Source: Pseudomonadota bacterium
GTDB lineage: Bacteria; Desulfobacterota; Desulfovibrionia; Desulfovibrionales; Desulfovibrionaceae
NCBI GenBank assembly: GCA_023435825.1
Contig: JAEZMB010000275.1
Coordinates: forward strand, 1-38,133
Reading direction: 5' to 3'
DNA: 38,133 nt
This document shows, piece after piece, positions 1 through 6,310 of this stretch (position 1 is the stretch's first letter; each line of letters begins with the position of its first letter). Made by a program: the position numbers and the translations under genes. A model generated the notes under the pieces. It made no database searches and was not told the DNA's origin. It saw only the letters and a list, made by a program, of their open reading frames with translations.

Positions 1-65
1 GAAGCTAATCGCCTCCTGGATTGCATAGTCCAGGGGTAGGAGGGCGTATTGGCGAGGCGGACCGG

Positions 66-1175
66 TCACGCCGCCGCCTCCTCAACCGCCACAGCCACAA
101 ACGCCCCGTCCTGGCCCATGGGCCGCAGTTCCAGGGCCTTGCCGACAAGACCGGGGTTGGTCCGGCAAAGGGTTTCGACGGAAATTTTAAGGGCCGACTT
201 GCCTTCGGGGCCAAGTTTGCGCGCCCCTTCCTGTTTTTCGTTCAGGAAGATCAAGGCCAGGGCCGATCCGGTCTTGTCCGGGATGACTCGGACGTACTGG
301 AACCGCTGCAGGCCGTGGGTTTGGGTAGCAGCGAAGGAAAAGCTGAGATTCCCGGAAGAGGTCAGACGGACGATTGGCAGGCCCGGGGGTGGCGGGGGCG
401 TGCCCGGGTCAAACTCGAACCCGGCGAAGGAGAAGGGCCGGGTGAAGTCGGTGACCATTTTGTTGGGCTCAACAAAATGGTCCTGCCCTCCGACCGGCGC
501 AGGGGCATCCAGGCCCATGACCGCATCCAGGGCCGCAGCCTCGGCCGCCGGATCGTGACAGGTCACGTCCTGGGCGGACACGGGCGTGGAAACGTCCTGG
601 CCGGCCGCCACCCTGTTTTCGGATGATTCTTGTGCTTTTTCGGGGAATTCATCCCGGCCGGACGCGGACAAAGCGGTGGACATAGCCGCCACCTCTTCCG
701 GGGCCAGGATCGGGCTTTCCTTGGGCGTGAGGTCGTCCACCAGATCAAGCCCGTCGGCCGTTGCCGGGGTCGGCGTTGGAGCGGCTTCCGGGGTCGGCTC
801 CGGCTTCTTGCCCCGGGCCTTTTTGCAGGCCACGTTGTAGCAGCGGTTCGCGCTGTCCCGGTTGCCCTTTCGATTGCATTCGACGCACGCGCCGTAGTTC
901 GACTTTCCCATCTCTCCGTCCTCCTGAAGCATGTTCACCCGCGCCCGCCCGGCCGAGCAGCCGAGGTCACGGGCGCAAGGGTTGTTCTGATCGTTCGGGT
1001 TGTCCTGCCCGGCCTGGAATCGCTCCACGCACTCGCGCAGGGTCATCCAGCCCAGGCCCCGGTTGCATTTGAGGCGGCCACCCCGGGCGACGGAAGAGGC
1101 CGCGGCCTCGGCGGCAGTGCCGGCCGCGTTGATGGTGGTGGTGCGCTGAGGCGCGAGGAGGGACATGCCGATCAT
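66..1175 (-). CDS. Prophage protein with a four-Cys motif, unknown function
   Basis: A 369-aa protein I do not recognise. Near residues 96-116 it has a C-x2-C-x11-C-x4-C cluster in a basic stretch, which looks like a small zinc-binding site. A Pro/Ala/Glu-rich linker follows, then a C-terminal domain of about 110 residues with alternating hydrophobic strands. The start is ATG at 1175 because it overlaps the upstream stop as ATGA (1172-1175), the usual coupling in this element. A GTG at 1193 would add six residues. It is the second gene of a leftward pair behind an HTH-like protein. An AGGAGG on the minus strand at 12-17 suggests another gene starts just left of the window. The function is open; position in a phage leftward unit fits a regulator or DNA-metabolism accessory protein, but that is inference. 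Confidence 0.7.
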   Translation of the reverse strand: MIGMSLLAPQRTTTINAAGTAAEAAASSVARGGRLKCNRGLGWMTLRECVERFQAGQDNPNDQNNPCARDLGCSAGRARVNMLQEDGEMGKSNYGACVECNRKGNRDSANRCYNVACKKARGKKPEPTPEAAPTPTPATADGLDLVDDLTPKESPILAPEEVAAMSTALSASGRDEFPEKAQESSENRVAAGQDVSTPVSAQDVTCHDPAAEAAALDAVMGLDAPAPVGGQDHFVEPNKMVTDFTRPFSFAGFEFDPGTPPPPPGLPIVRLTSSGNLSFSFAATQTHGLQRFQYVRVIPDKTGSALALIFLNEKQEGARKLGPEGKSALKISVETLCRTNPGLVGKALELRPMGQDGAFVAVAVEEAAA

Positions 1176-1642
1176 TGTTGCTTTTCCCGCCACCGGCGTT
1201 CGTAGAGGTCGAGGTCTTGGCCGACCTCGTCCACATGCTTGTCAAAAGCGTCCCGGACGGCCCGGGGGTGTTCGCCGGATTTCATGAGATCGTGAACGAG
1301 AACCAGGGACGGCAGGTCATCCAGGCACTCTTCCGCCAGAGAGTCCTTGTCCGGCGGGGTAAAGGCGCGGCCGCCGACGCGTTCGCCAATGGACTCCCCG
1401 AGGTAATTGAGCATCTGCCGCACGTAATCCTCGGCCCCCGCGTCACGGAGCTCGTCAAAGAGGTCGCGCAGCCGCACAAGCTGGCTGTTCTCAGAGTCGC
1501 TGGTGAACTTCGGATTTCTGCAGTAGCGGTTCGCCTGGGTTGTTCCGACGCCAAGAAGCTTTTGGAACGTGGTGATTCCCAATGCCTTTTTGGCCTGGCG
1601 CATCATTTCCCAGGGTTCAACCGGGGGTTTTTCGGCTTTCAT
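1172..1642 (-). CDS. Small HTH-like prophage protein
   Basis: A 156-aa protein. Residues 10-45 read like a helix-turn-helix: a helix around MMRQAKKALGI, then TTFQKLLGVGTTQANRYCRN, with the small-residue turn expected before a recognition helix. The rest is acidic and helical, and could be an oligomerisation domain. GAGG sits 5 bases before the ATG. The stop overlaps the next gene as ATGA. It starts 41 bases from a rightward small gene (1684), so a divergent promoter is likely between them. It could be a CII-like activator or another phage regulator; I cannot name a family with confidence. Confidence 0.7.
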   Translation of the reverse strand: MKAEKPPVEPWEMMRQAKKALGITTFQKLLGVGTTQANRYCRNPKFTSDSENSQLVRLRDLFDELRDAGAEDYVRQMLNYLGESIGERVGGRAFTPPDKDSLAEECLDDLPSLVLVHDLMKSGEHPRAVRDAFDKHVDEVGQDLDLYERRWREKQQ

Positions 1643-1683
1643 TTATCCCTCGCAATTGGACTTGGCATCGCTACCGTGTTCCC

Positions 1684-1929
1684 ATGCCCGATCAAAAACA
1701 TCTGTCCTTCCATCCCTACCGAGATCCCGAGTTCCCCGGCATTGTGTTCGTGCTGCTGCGCGTCCGGGAGGCGCACGCCGTTCACTGGCGCACCGTCAAA
1801 CGGCCGGCCGACATGCCCTGGCCGCAGCTGGTCCGCGAGGCCGAGCGCATGGCTATAGAGAGGTTCCCAGGGTTGCTGGCAATGCAATTGGCTTTGCCGA
1901 TAGGAGATTCCGGCGATGTCAGGGGGTGA
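1684..1929 (+). CDS. Hypothetical small prophage protein
   Basis: An 81-aa reading frame with strong G/C bias at third codon positions and a protein-like sequence (for example ADMPWPQLVREAERMAIERF). The opposite strand looks like a shadow. No good ribosome-binding site precedes the ATG at 1684, so the start is uncertain, and the frame stays open upstream to 1582. It diverges from the HTH-like gene ending at 1642 and converges on the leftward unit that ends at 2321. No family recognised. Confidence 0.45.
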   Translation: MPDQKHLSFHPYRDPEFPGIVFVLLRVREAHAVHWRTVKRPADMPWPQLVREAERMAIERFPGLLAMQLALPIGDSGDVRG

Positions 1930-2060
1930 GCGGGGAAGGGCCGAGATACGAAAATAGAATCACATGTACATGCAACCGTGTTTGCCATAGACGTAAAAAT
2001 TATTGCTCCGTGTATCCGCCCTGCGATAGTGGACCCCCGATTGCTGTATGGAGGGGCCAC

Positions 2061-2300
2061 GTGGATAAAGTGGAAGAAAGGCAAGGTTTGACGCCGTGCG
2101 TCGTGAGTTTCGAGCGGCCGATTGTGTGCTACAAGCGCGGGATAATGATCCTGCGCTACCAGCTCGACGGGGGCGAGGTCGGCTCGGTCTGCATCCATTT
2201 TGACGCACTGCGGAAACTCATGCGGTCGGCTGGCTCGATTTTTCGCAGGATCGTGCCGCAGCCCAAGCCCCGGCGGCGTTGGCCAGGCTGGAGGATTTGA
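2061..2300 (+). CDS. Hypothetical small prophage protein with GTG start
   Basis: A 79-aa frame starting at GTG 2061, chosen because GGAGGGG lies at 2051-2057, at good distance. The N-terminal part is strand-rich and mixed. The C-terminus is basic, ending in a PRRRWPGWR-like tail that could bind nucleic acid. About 130 bases upstream (1930-2060) are AT-richer than the surroundings and probably carry its promoter. They include the palindrome CATGTACATG, but I could not settle on a promoter. The gene converges on the leftward unit ending at 2321. No family recognised. Confidence 0.5.
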   Translation: MDKVEERQGLTPCVVSFERPIVCYKRGIMILRYQLDGGEVGSVCIHFDALRKLMRSAGSIFRRIVPQPKPRRRWPGWRI

Positions 2301-2320
2301 CGAGCAGGCGCAGGGGGGCA

Positions 2321-2485
2321 TTACCGGGCAACCTCATCCACAAAATCGCTGAAAAAATCGGACACAGCGGAGGCCAGCCGGCTGGCTGCCAGCAGGGCCG
2401 CGCTTATGATGGACAGTACCAAGGCCAGGACCAGAAACGGCAGGCAGCACAGCCGGACGAGAGGAAGGAAGGTGTTGCGGTTCAT
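2321..2485 (-). CDS. Small single-span membrane protein
   Basis: 54 residues starting at ATG 2485, which overlaps the upstream stop as ATGA. After a short basic N-terminus (MNRNTFLPLVR) comes one long hydrophobic segment of about 25 residues (roughly residues 12-37), then an acidic amphipathic tail. This fits a small inner-membrane protein. It is co-transcribed behind the Cro-like gene, the first leftward gene of the element. Small early phage membrane proteins are often host-takeover or exclusion proteins, but nothing here shows which. Confidence 0.6.
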   Translation of the reverse strand: MNRNTFLPLVRLCCLPFLVLALVLSIISAALLAASRLASAVSDFFSDFVDEVAR

Positions 2486-2712
2486 GCCGCGTCCTGGGGC
2501 TGGGCGGGGAGTGGGCGGCCGTCGAGAACAAACGGCCCGATGGCAGCGCTTACGTCGGCCCCGCACCTTTCTCGGCCTCGCTCACCTTTCAGAGGTCGGG
2601 TGATAGACTGGACAGCAACACCGGCCACCTCAGCCAAGCGGCTGGCAGTAGGTGCGCCGGGACCGGAAAAGTACCGCTTCAGGTCTTCGCGGGTAACGAT
2701 GCGTATGCTCAT
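2482..2712 (-). CDS. Cro-like small HTH protein, leaderless
   Basis: A 76-aa protein divergent from the S24 repressor. Residues 20-45 (TASRLAEVAGVAVQSITRPL) fit a helix-turn-helix. Its place opposite the repressor is that of Cro in lambdoid phages, so a Cro or anti-repressor role is inferred. The ATG at 2712 has no Shine-Dalgarno. A promoter with TTGACA and a 17-base spacer ends its -10 box 6 bases before the ATG, which puts the predicted transcript start on the A of the ATG. One TAGAC-N4-GTCTA operator lies between its -35 and -10 boxes, so the repressor should shut it off in the lysogen. Confidence 0.65.
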   Translation of the reverse strand: MSIRIVTREDLKRYFSGPGAPTASRLAEVAGVAVQSITRPLKGERGRERCGADVSAAIGPFVLDGRPLPAQPQDAA

Positions 2713-2718
2713 GGAGGA

Positions 2719-2747
2719 ATTTTGTAGACCAACGTCTAAATTGTCAA
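2719..2747 (-). promoter_or_regulatory. Leftward early promoter (PL-like)
   Basis: On the minus strand TTGACA (2747-2742) is followed by a 17-base spacer and CAAAAT (2724-2719). Counting 7 bases from the last -10 base gives +1 at 2712, the A of the start codon of the Cro-like gene. The operator at 2725-2738 fills the spacer, so repressor binding should block RNA polymerase directly. Confidence 0.6.
2725..2738. promoter_or_regulatory. Repressor operator O1, TAGAC-N4-GTCTA
   Basis: A perfect 5-4-5 inverted repeat, TAGAC CAAC GTCTA, inside the spacer of the leftward promoter. It is one of four identical half-site pairs in the element and the only one overlapping the leftward gene's promoter. 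The likely binder is the S24 repressor encoded 68 bases away; this is inferred from position and repetition. Confidence 0.6.
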
Positions 2748-2770
2748 CAAGAGAAGTGGACCTATGACCA

Positions 2771-2784
2771 TAGACAATTGTCTA
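2771..2784. promoter_or_regulatory. Repressor operator O2, TAGAC-N4-GTCTA
   Basis: A perfect inverted repeat, TAGAC AATT GTCTA (itself fully palindromic), 22 bases before the repressor start codon. It is centred 46 bp from O1. Its place just upstream of the repressor gene fits autoregulation. Confidence 0.6.
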
Positions 2785-2805
2785 CCTTTACGCTCTATAT
2801 GGCCC

Positions 2806-3546
2806 ATGAGCTTTACCCAAGACCTGTTGGCGGCAATCAAAAAGGCCCATCGGGAGCAGTTCGGCGGGGTTGATTCGCGCATGGCTGAGGCCGTTGGCTG
2901 CGACAAGACCGGACTAGGTAGGCTGCTGAAAAAAGATGATCTCCCCAAGTTCGAAACCCTGGGGAAGTTGGCGGATGTTTGCGGTCTAAAAATCGTTTCG
3001 AAATACGAGCGCCCAGACACCAGCCGCGACGTGTGCTGGGTGGATGCAAAGGTTGTCCCGGCCGGCGATGGCCAAACTCTCCCGCCGTCCGAGGCTTATT
3101 TCGCCGTCCCCCTTGTCGGCGAAGCTGGTGCCGGACCTGGGGTCATGTCGAACGACGCCATTAAGTCTTGGGTGTTGGTCTATCGCCACCAGCACGCGGT
3201 CAGGCTGAAATCGAATTTACTGGCCGTCGAGATCGGCAAGGGGTCCACGTCCATGGAGCCGTTGCTGCACCCTGGCGACATCGTTTTATGCGACCGAGAC
3301 GACTTTAAGCCGACCAAGCCAGGCGGCATCTTTCTGGTCCGCGAGCCAGGTCAGCACGGCGGTGCGATGATTAAGCGGGTCGCTACCAAGCCCGTCGACC
3401 ATGACTTACTCATTACATTCTACAGTGAGAACACCGCCGAGAACCCGCCTGAAACCTTCAGTTTGAAAAGCGATTATAACGACACCATCACAGATGCCAT
3501 TGTTGGTAGGTGTGTTTGGGCGTGGCAGGATATAACGGGGAAATAG
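2806..3546 (+). CDS. LexA/CI-type prophage repressor (S24 peptidase)
   Basis: A 246-aa repressor. An N-terminal DNA-binding domain (about residues 5-65, with DSRMAEAVGCDKTGLGRLLK as the helix-turn-helix) is joined to a C-terminal S24 autoprotease. The catalytic Ser is S149 in STSMEPLLHPGD, the Lys is K190 in AMIKRV, and a possible self-cleavage bond is Ala107-Gly108. In this family RecA* stimulates self-cleavage, so SOS induction of the prophage is expected. I start at ATG 2806, not the in-frame ATG 2764, because the earlier start would place operator O2 inside the gene. No Shine-Dalgarno precedes 2806 and a TATATG sits 4 bases upstream, so this message may also be leaderless. Three genes follow in tight spacing. 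Confidence 0.85.
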   Translation: MSFTQDLLAAIKKAHREQFGGVDSRMAEAVGCDKTGLGRLLKKDDLPKFETLGKLADVCGLKIVSKYERPDTSRDVCWVDAKVVPAGDGQTLPPSEAYFAVPLVGEAGAGPGVMSNDAIKSWVLVYRHQHAVRLKSNLLAVEIGKGSTSMEPLLHPGDIVLCDRDDFKPTKPGGIFLVREPGQHGGAMIKRVATKPVDHDLLITFYSENTAENPPETFSLKSDYNDTITDAIVGRCVWAWQDITGK

Positions 3547-3549
3547 TAA

Positions 3550-4005
3550 GTGAAAGCTTGCATTTTCTTGGTTTTTTTCGCTGTATCTACTTCAGTGTCA
3601 GCCCTGGCTGCAGAGACGTGGAAAGGTCACGTGGCCCAGGTTGTTGACGGCCAGACTTTGGACGTGGCCCGAGATAACGGCGAAACGGTGCGCATCAAAC
3701 TTTTCGCGGTGAAAGCTCCGGACCCGAGCCAGCCGCATGCGGATGATGCCGCGGCCCGGCTTAAAAAATGGTCCCACCAATGGGGTGATGTAGCGACGGT
3801 CATTCCTATGAGCGAAGAACGGGGCGGTGCCGTGGTTGCCCGGGTGATTGTCGGCCAAGAAGATTTGGCCAACGTGCTTGCGAAGGCGTGTTTGGCCAGG
3901 ATCAACATCCAGCTTTGCCGCGAACCGATTGTCCCGGAATGCGTGGGATGGCATGCCTGGGAACTTCAGTGCCGAGATGAACAGAAGGGATTGTGGGCGC
4001 AATGA
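3550..4005 (+). CDS. Exported SNase-like protein with altered active site
   Basis: 151 aa starting at GTG 3550, 3 bases after the repressor stop. Residues 1-20 form a signal peptide (hydrophobic stretch ending SALA before AE). The body matches the staphylococcal-nuclease (OB) fold: WKGHVAQVVDGQTLDV, then ETVRIKLFAVKAPD, the usual site of the catalytic Arg, Asp and Glu. The Arg is kept, but the position equivalent to Asp40 is Lys and Glu43 is Asp. The segment that normally holds the second Arg reads GGAVVARV. It may therefore be weakly active or a non-catalytic binder. Three Cys near the C-terminus could form disulfides in the periplasm. It overlaps the next exported nuclease gene as ATGA. Confidence 0.75.
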   Translation: MKACIFLVFFAVSTSVSALAAETWKGHVAQVVDGQTLDVARDNGETVRIKLFAVKAPDPSQPHADDAAARLKKWSHQWGDVATVIPMSEERGGAVVARVIVGQEDLANVLAKACLARINIQLCREPIVPECVGWHAWELQCRDEQKGLWAQ

Positions 4006-4538
4006 AAAACCGAATCGTGAAGCGCGGAGTTCTTGCTGCGCTCTTCTTCATTCTGGCGGTATTTCCTGCCCACGCCTACGACCTGACCCTGAAGGACACG
4101 CCCGTCAGCGTCTACTTCTCTCCCAGGGGGGGCGGGCAACAGGCCATTGTTTACGCCATTGGGAAGGCGAAGGAATCCGTTTACGTTCAGGCGTACAGCT
4201 TTACGAGCGCCCCGATTGCCAAGGCCCTGCTGGAAGCCCACAAGCGCGGGGTGAGGGTCGAAGCGATTCTGGACAAGAGCCAGCGGAAGGCGACCTACAC
4301 CGGGGCCACGTTCCTGAAAAACGAGGGAATTCCCGTCTATATCGACGCAGCCCATGCCATCGCCCACAACAAGGTAATGGTTATTGACGGTGCGATTGTC
4401 ATTACGGGGAGCTTCAATTTCACGAAGGCCGCCGAGGAAAAGAACGCGGAAAATCTGCTCATCATCAAGGACAAGGCGCTTGCACAGCTTTATATGGAGA
4501 ATTGGGAGCGGCACCGAGGACATTCGGAGGGCTATTGA
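4002..4538 (+). CDS. Exported PLD-family nuclease (Nuc/EndA type)
   Basis: 178 aa. A basic start then a hydrophobic core to PAHA at about residue 26 is a clear signal peptide. The mature part is a single phospholipase-D domain with one HKD motif: H122, K124, D129, then S137 and N139 in VITGSFNFT. Single-HKD proteins of this size are usually dimeric endonucleases such as the exported Nuc of plasmid pKM101. The ATG at 4002 overlaps the SNase-like gene's stop as ATGA, so the two are translationally coupled. Expected place of action is the periplasm, on DNA or RNA. Position directly behind the repressor suggests expression in the lysogen, fitting destruction of incoming DNA; that role is inference. 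Confidence 0.85.
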   Translation: MKNRIVKRGVLAALFFILAVFPAHAYDLTLKDTPVSVYFSPRGGGQQAIVYAIGKAKESVYVQAYSFTSAPIAKALLEAHKRGVRVEAILDKSQRKATYTGATFLKNEGIPVYIDAAHAIAHNKVMVIDGAIVITGSFNFTKAAEEKNAENLLIIKDKALAQLYMENWERHRGHSEGY

Positions 4539-4969
4539 AAACGTCCATGCACATCTACCTTGCCGGCCCCCTGTTCACCCATGCCGAGCTCGCATACCTC
4601 GCCGCACTCCGCGACCAGCTGCGCCAGGTCATTCCCAGCGTCACCGTGACTTGGCCGGGTGACCTGTTCGACTCCGACCACTTGGCCAGCCTCGGCCCGG
4701 CCGCCAAACAGCATATTTTCGAGGGTTGCCGCGATGCGATCCACGCGGCCACGCACGTTGTCGCGCTTCTTGACGGCACGCAGGTGGACGACGGAACGGC
4801 CTGGGAGATCGGCTACGCCTATGCCCGGGGCCTGCCCATCATTGGCCTCAGGACCGACTTTCGGCAGGCCGGCGACACGCCGCACTCGGTGGCCAATGCC
4901 ATGATCGAATGCAGCTGTGGGCGGATATTCGGATCAGCCAAGGAGTTGATGGCGGGGTTGGTGGGGTGA
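4535..4969 (+). CDS. Nucleoside 2-deoxyribosyltransferase-like protein
   Basis: About 144 aa. The first strand (MHIYLAGPLFT) and the later DDGTAWEIGYAYARGLPIIGL are hallmarks of the nucleoside 2-deoxyribosyltransferase fold; the Glu in WEIGYA is at the family's nucleophile position. Family members exchange bases on deoxyribonucleosides or hydrolyse nucleotide N-glycosidic bonds, and related folds occur in defence proteins. I start at TTG 4535, which overlaps the previous stop as TTGA with GGAGG 4 bases upstream. The ATG at 4547 is an alternative, but the GGAGG would then be too far. There is no signal peptide, so it is cytosolic, unlike its two neighbours. A terminator follows at 4999. Confidence 0.75.
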   Translation: MKTSMHIYLAGPLFTHAELAYLAALRDQLRQVIPSVTVTWPGDLFDSDHLASLGPAAKQHIFEGCRDAIHAATHVVALLDGTQVDDGTAWEIGYAYARGLPIIGLRTDFRQAGDTPHSVANAMIECSCGRIFGSAKELMAGLVG

Positions 4970-4998
4970 CAAAGGAATTAAGGTAACACTTAACAGGC

Positions 4999-5026
4999 AA
5001 GGCCAGGGCAGGCCTTTTAAGTTTTT
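4999..5026 (+). terminator. Terminator after the repressor operon
   Basis: AAGGCC (4999-5004) and GGCCTT (5011-5016) form a 6-bp stem with a 6-base loop, followed by TTTTAAGTTTTT. It closes the unit repressor / SNase-like / PLD nuclease / deoxyribosyltransferase. Confidence 0.6.
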
Positions 5027-5027
5027 C

Positions 5028-5056
5028 TTGATGTCAGCACTCGATAGAAGTATCAG
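5028..5056 (+). promoter_or_regulatory. Putative promoter of the AT-rich pair
   Basis: TTGATG (5028-5033), 17-base spacer, TATCAG (5051-5056). It lies between the upstream terminator and the TPR-like gene starting at 5089, and has no phage operator, so the pair may be expressed independently of the repressor. Confidence 0.4.
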
Positions 5057-5088
5057 TAGGCTGGGCATGTCAACCCCCGGGAGATGTT

Positions 5089-5637
5089 ATGGCTAGCCAG
5101 CAGGCTGCTGCGCGTTGCAATTTGATTGATGAAATAAAGGAAAAGATATCCTTGAACAGAGGAGTCTTGTCCGAATTTGATGTTATGCGGTTCAAAAAGA
5201 AGGCTGTAGCGCTTAAGAGCGTTGAGCCGGACAATGCTTACGCAGCACTTGGGATACTTGAGTGCGTAACGATGAATGTTCAAAAGTGTATTGAATTTCA
5301 CGAACGATCTGTGGCTTGCTCAAGATATCCCTCGATTGCGCTTCAGAATTATGCTAACTCGATGAGATTCGTTGGGAGGTTCTCTGACGCTGCTAATATT
5401 TCCGTTAGGGCGTGGACAGTTGATCCTGCAAATTTAAGTGCGTTAAACATTGCTATAGAATCATTTTTTGAACTTGGAGATGAAAAGAATTTTTTGGACT
5501 ACGCATCTCGCTGGGAAAAGATAGCCGGTGAGGAGCACGACTTTATGCAGAAGTACAGGGAAGAGGTGGATGAGGCAAACAATCTTTCCGTAGATTGCAT
5601 GCTTATTTCTTTGCCTGCATTTAAAGAAATGCAATAA
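5089..5637 (+). CDS. TPR-like protein next to a PemK/MazF-like toxin
   Basis: 182 aa, with GGGAG 5 bases before the ATG. Residues about 48-150 look like three tetratricopeptide-type helical hairpins (NAYAALGILECV..., ALQNYANSMRFVGRFSDAAN, ALNIAIESFFELGDEKNFLD). Codon use is clearly AT-richer than in the flanking phage genes, as in the next gene. The two form an isolated cassette between terminators, which suggests later acquisition (a moron). The place in front of a MazF-like toxin is that of an antitoxin, but the protein is not a known antitoxin family. It could be a TPR adaptor, an antitoxin of a new type, or unrelated. Confidence 0.7.
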   Translation: MASQQAAARCNLIDEIKEKISLNRGVLSEFDVMRFKKKAVALKSVEPDNAYAALGILECVTMNVQKCIEFHERSVACSRYPSIALQNYANSMRFVGRFSDAANISVRAWTVDPANLSALNIAIESFFELGDEKNFLDYASRWEKIAGEEHDFMQKYREEVDEANNLSVDCMLISLPAFKEMQ

Positions 5638-5653
5638 TAAATTGAGAAATGCA

Positions 5654-5980
5654 ATGCACGCAATAGGCGACGTGGTGTTTTGTGATTTTCCAAAGACCGA
5701 TGCCTCTGGTTTTCAAGACAGGACGGTGCTTCTTGTTGCAGATGTATTTGGAGATGACGTCATAGGGTGCATGGTAACAACGACTAAGAGTAAGTTCGAT
5801 TCTTGCATCGAACTTTGTAACGAACATATGGCCGAAGGACGTATGCCTAACAACCCCAGCTATATTAGGCCAGTTAGATTGGCGACCATAAACTCTAGGT
5901 ATATAAGACGAAAAGTTGGGACAGTTAAAGATGATGTGCTAGTGCTGGTAAAAAAGGAAATTAGAAAAAAATTTGAGTAA
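5654..5980 (+). CDS. PemK/MazF-like toxin family protein
   Basis: 108 aa. GDVVFCDFP near the N-terminus, a central VIGCMVTTTKS strand and PSYIRPVRLATINSRYIRRKVGTVKDD are the typical order of the PemK/MazF SH3-like barrel, a ribosome-independent mRNA endoribonuclease family. The start is ATG 5654, with weak GAGA upstream; TTG 5642 is an in-frame alternative. It lies 16 bases after the TPR-like gene and shares its AT-rich codon use. Two terminators follow. Known relatives act in toxin-antitoxin pairs or in stress and abortive-infection responses. No ordinary small antitoxin is next to it, so the partner would have to be the TPR-like protein. Confidence 0.7.
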   Translation: MHAIGDVVFCDFPKTDASGFQDRTVLLVADVFGDDVIGCMVTTTKSKFDSCIELCNEHMAEGRMPNNPSYIRPVRLATINSRYIRRKVGTVKDDVLVLVKKEIRKKFE

Positions 5981-6013
5981 AATTTCCATGGTGTTATAAA
6001 ATATTAGCCCCCC

Positions 6014-6036
6014 GGCCCCGCCCCCGCGGGCCTTTT
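6014..6036 (+). terminator. First of two tandem terminators
   Basis: GGCCC (6014-6018) and GGGCC (6028-6032) with a 9-base GC loop, followed by TTTT. Short stem, so weaker than the next one. Confidence 0.4.
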
Positions 6037-6041
6037 CATTT

Positions 6042-6074
6042 CCCCGCTCGGACTCGTCCCGGCGGGGATTTTTT
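6042..6074 (+). terminator. Strong terminator before the early promoter
   Basis: CCCCGC-T-CGG (6042-6051) pairs with CCG-GCGGGG (6059-6067) around a 7-base loop, giving 9 pairs with one bulged T, then ATTTTTT. It insulates the repressor-controlled rightward promoter just downstream from leftover transcription of the lysogenic and TA-like genes. The 487 bases without a confident gene from 5981 to 6467 hold these terminators, two operators, a promoter and one doubtful 45-aa frame. Confidence 0.75.
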
Positions 6075-6086
6075 AGGCCCTCTATG

Positions 6087-6100
6087 TAGACTATTGTCTA
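6087..6100. promoter_or_regulatory. Repressor operator O3, TAGAC-N4-GTCTA
   Basis: A perfect inverted repeat, TAGAC TATT GTCTA, just upstream of the -35 box of the rightward promoter. Its centre is 33 bp from that of O4, about three helical turns, which would let two repressor dimers sit on the same face. Confidence 0.6.
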
Positions 6101-6108
6101 TATTTGGC

Positions 6109-6137
6109 TTGACCGTGTTTAGACGAAAGTCTACATT
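6109..6137 (+). promoter_or_regulatory. Rightward early promoter (PR-like)
   Basis: TTGACC (6109-6114), 17-base spacer, TACATT (6132-6137). Operator O4 covers the spacer and the first two bases of the -10 box. This should be the repressor-controlled promoter of the long early operon to 17.8 kb, with transcription starting near 6144. Confidence 0.6.
6120..6133. promoter_or_regulatory. Repressor operator O4, TAGAC-N4-GTCTA
   Basis: A perfect inverted repeat, TAGAC GAAA GTCTA, overlapping the spacer and -10 box of the rightward promoter. Same half-sites as O1-O3. Confidence 0.6.
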
Positions 6138-6310
6138 CCGAATCAACGAAGCGCACCACGGCCCCCGAATACGCCCACGGGCGGAAAGGGAGCCAGCGCG
6201 GCGGGAACCCGGACAGCGACCTACAGCCCCGCAACAGCAAGACCTCTCACATAGGGGGCACGCCACGGGAGGGGACGGAAGCGGGACGGGGAGACGGGAA
6301 AAGCCTTTTG

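Noticed and set aside
46..54. GTATTGGCG, also found next to the 3' end of tRNA-Ser at 19056-19064
   Set aside because: Only 9 bases match and the tRNA sequence itself is not repeated, so it is too short for the second attachment site.
1966..1975. Palindrome CATGTACATG
   Set aside because: A single 10-base palindrome with no partner copies and no promoter that I can define around it.
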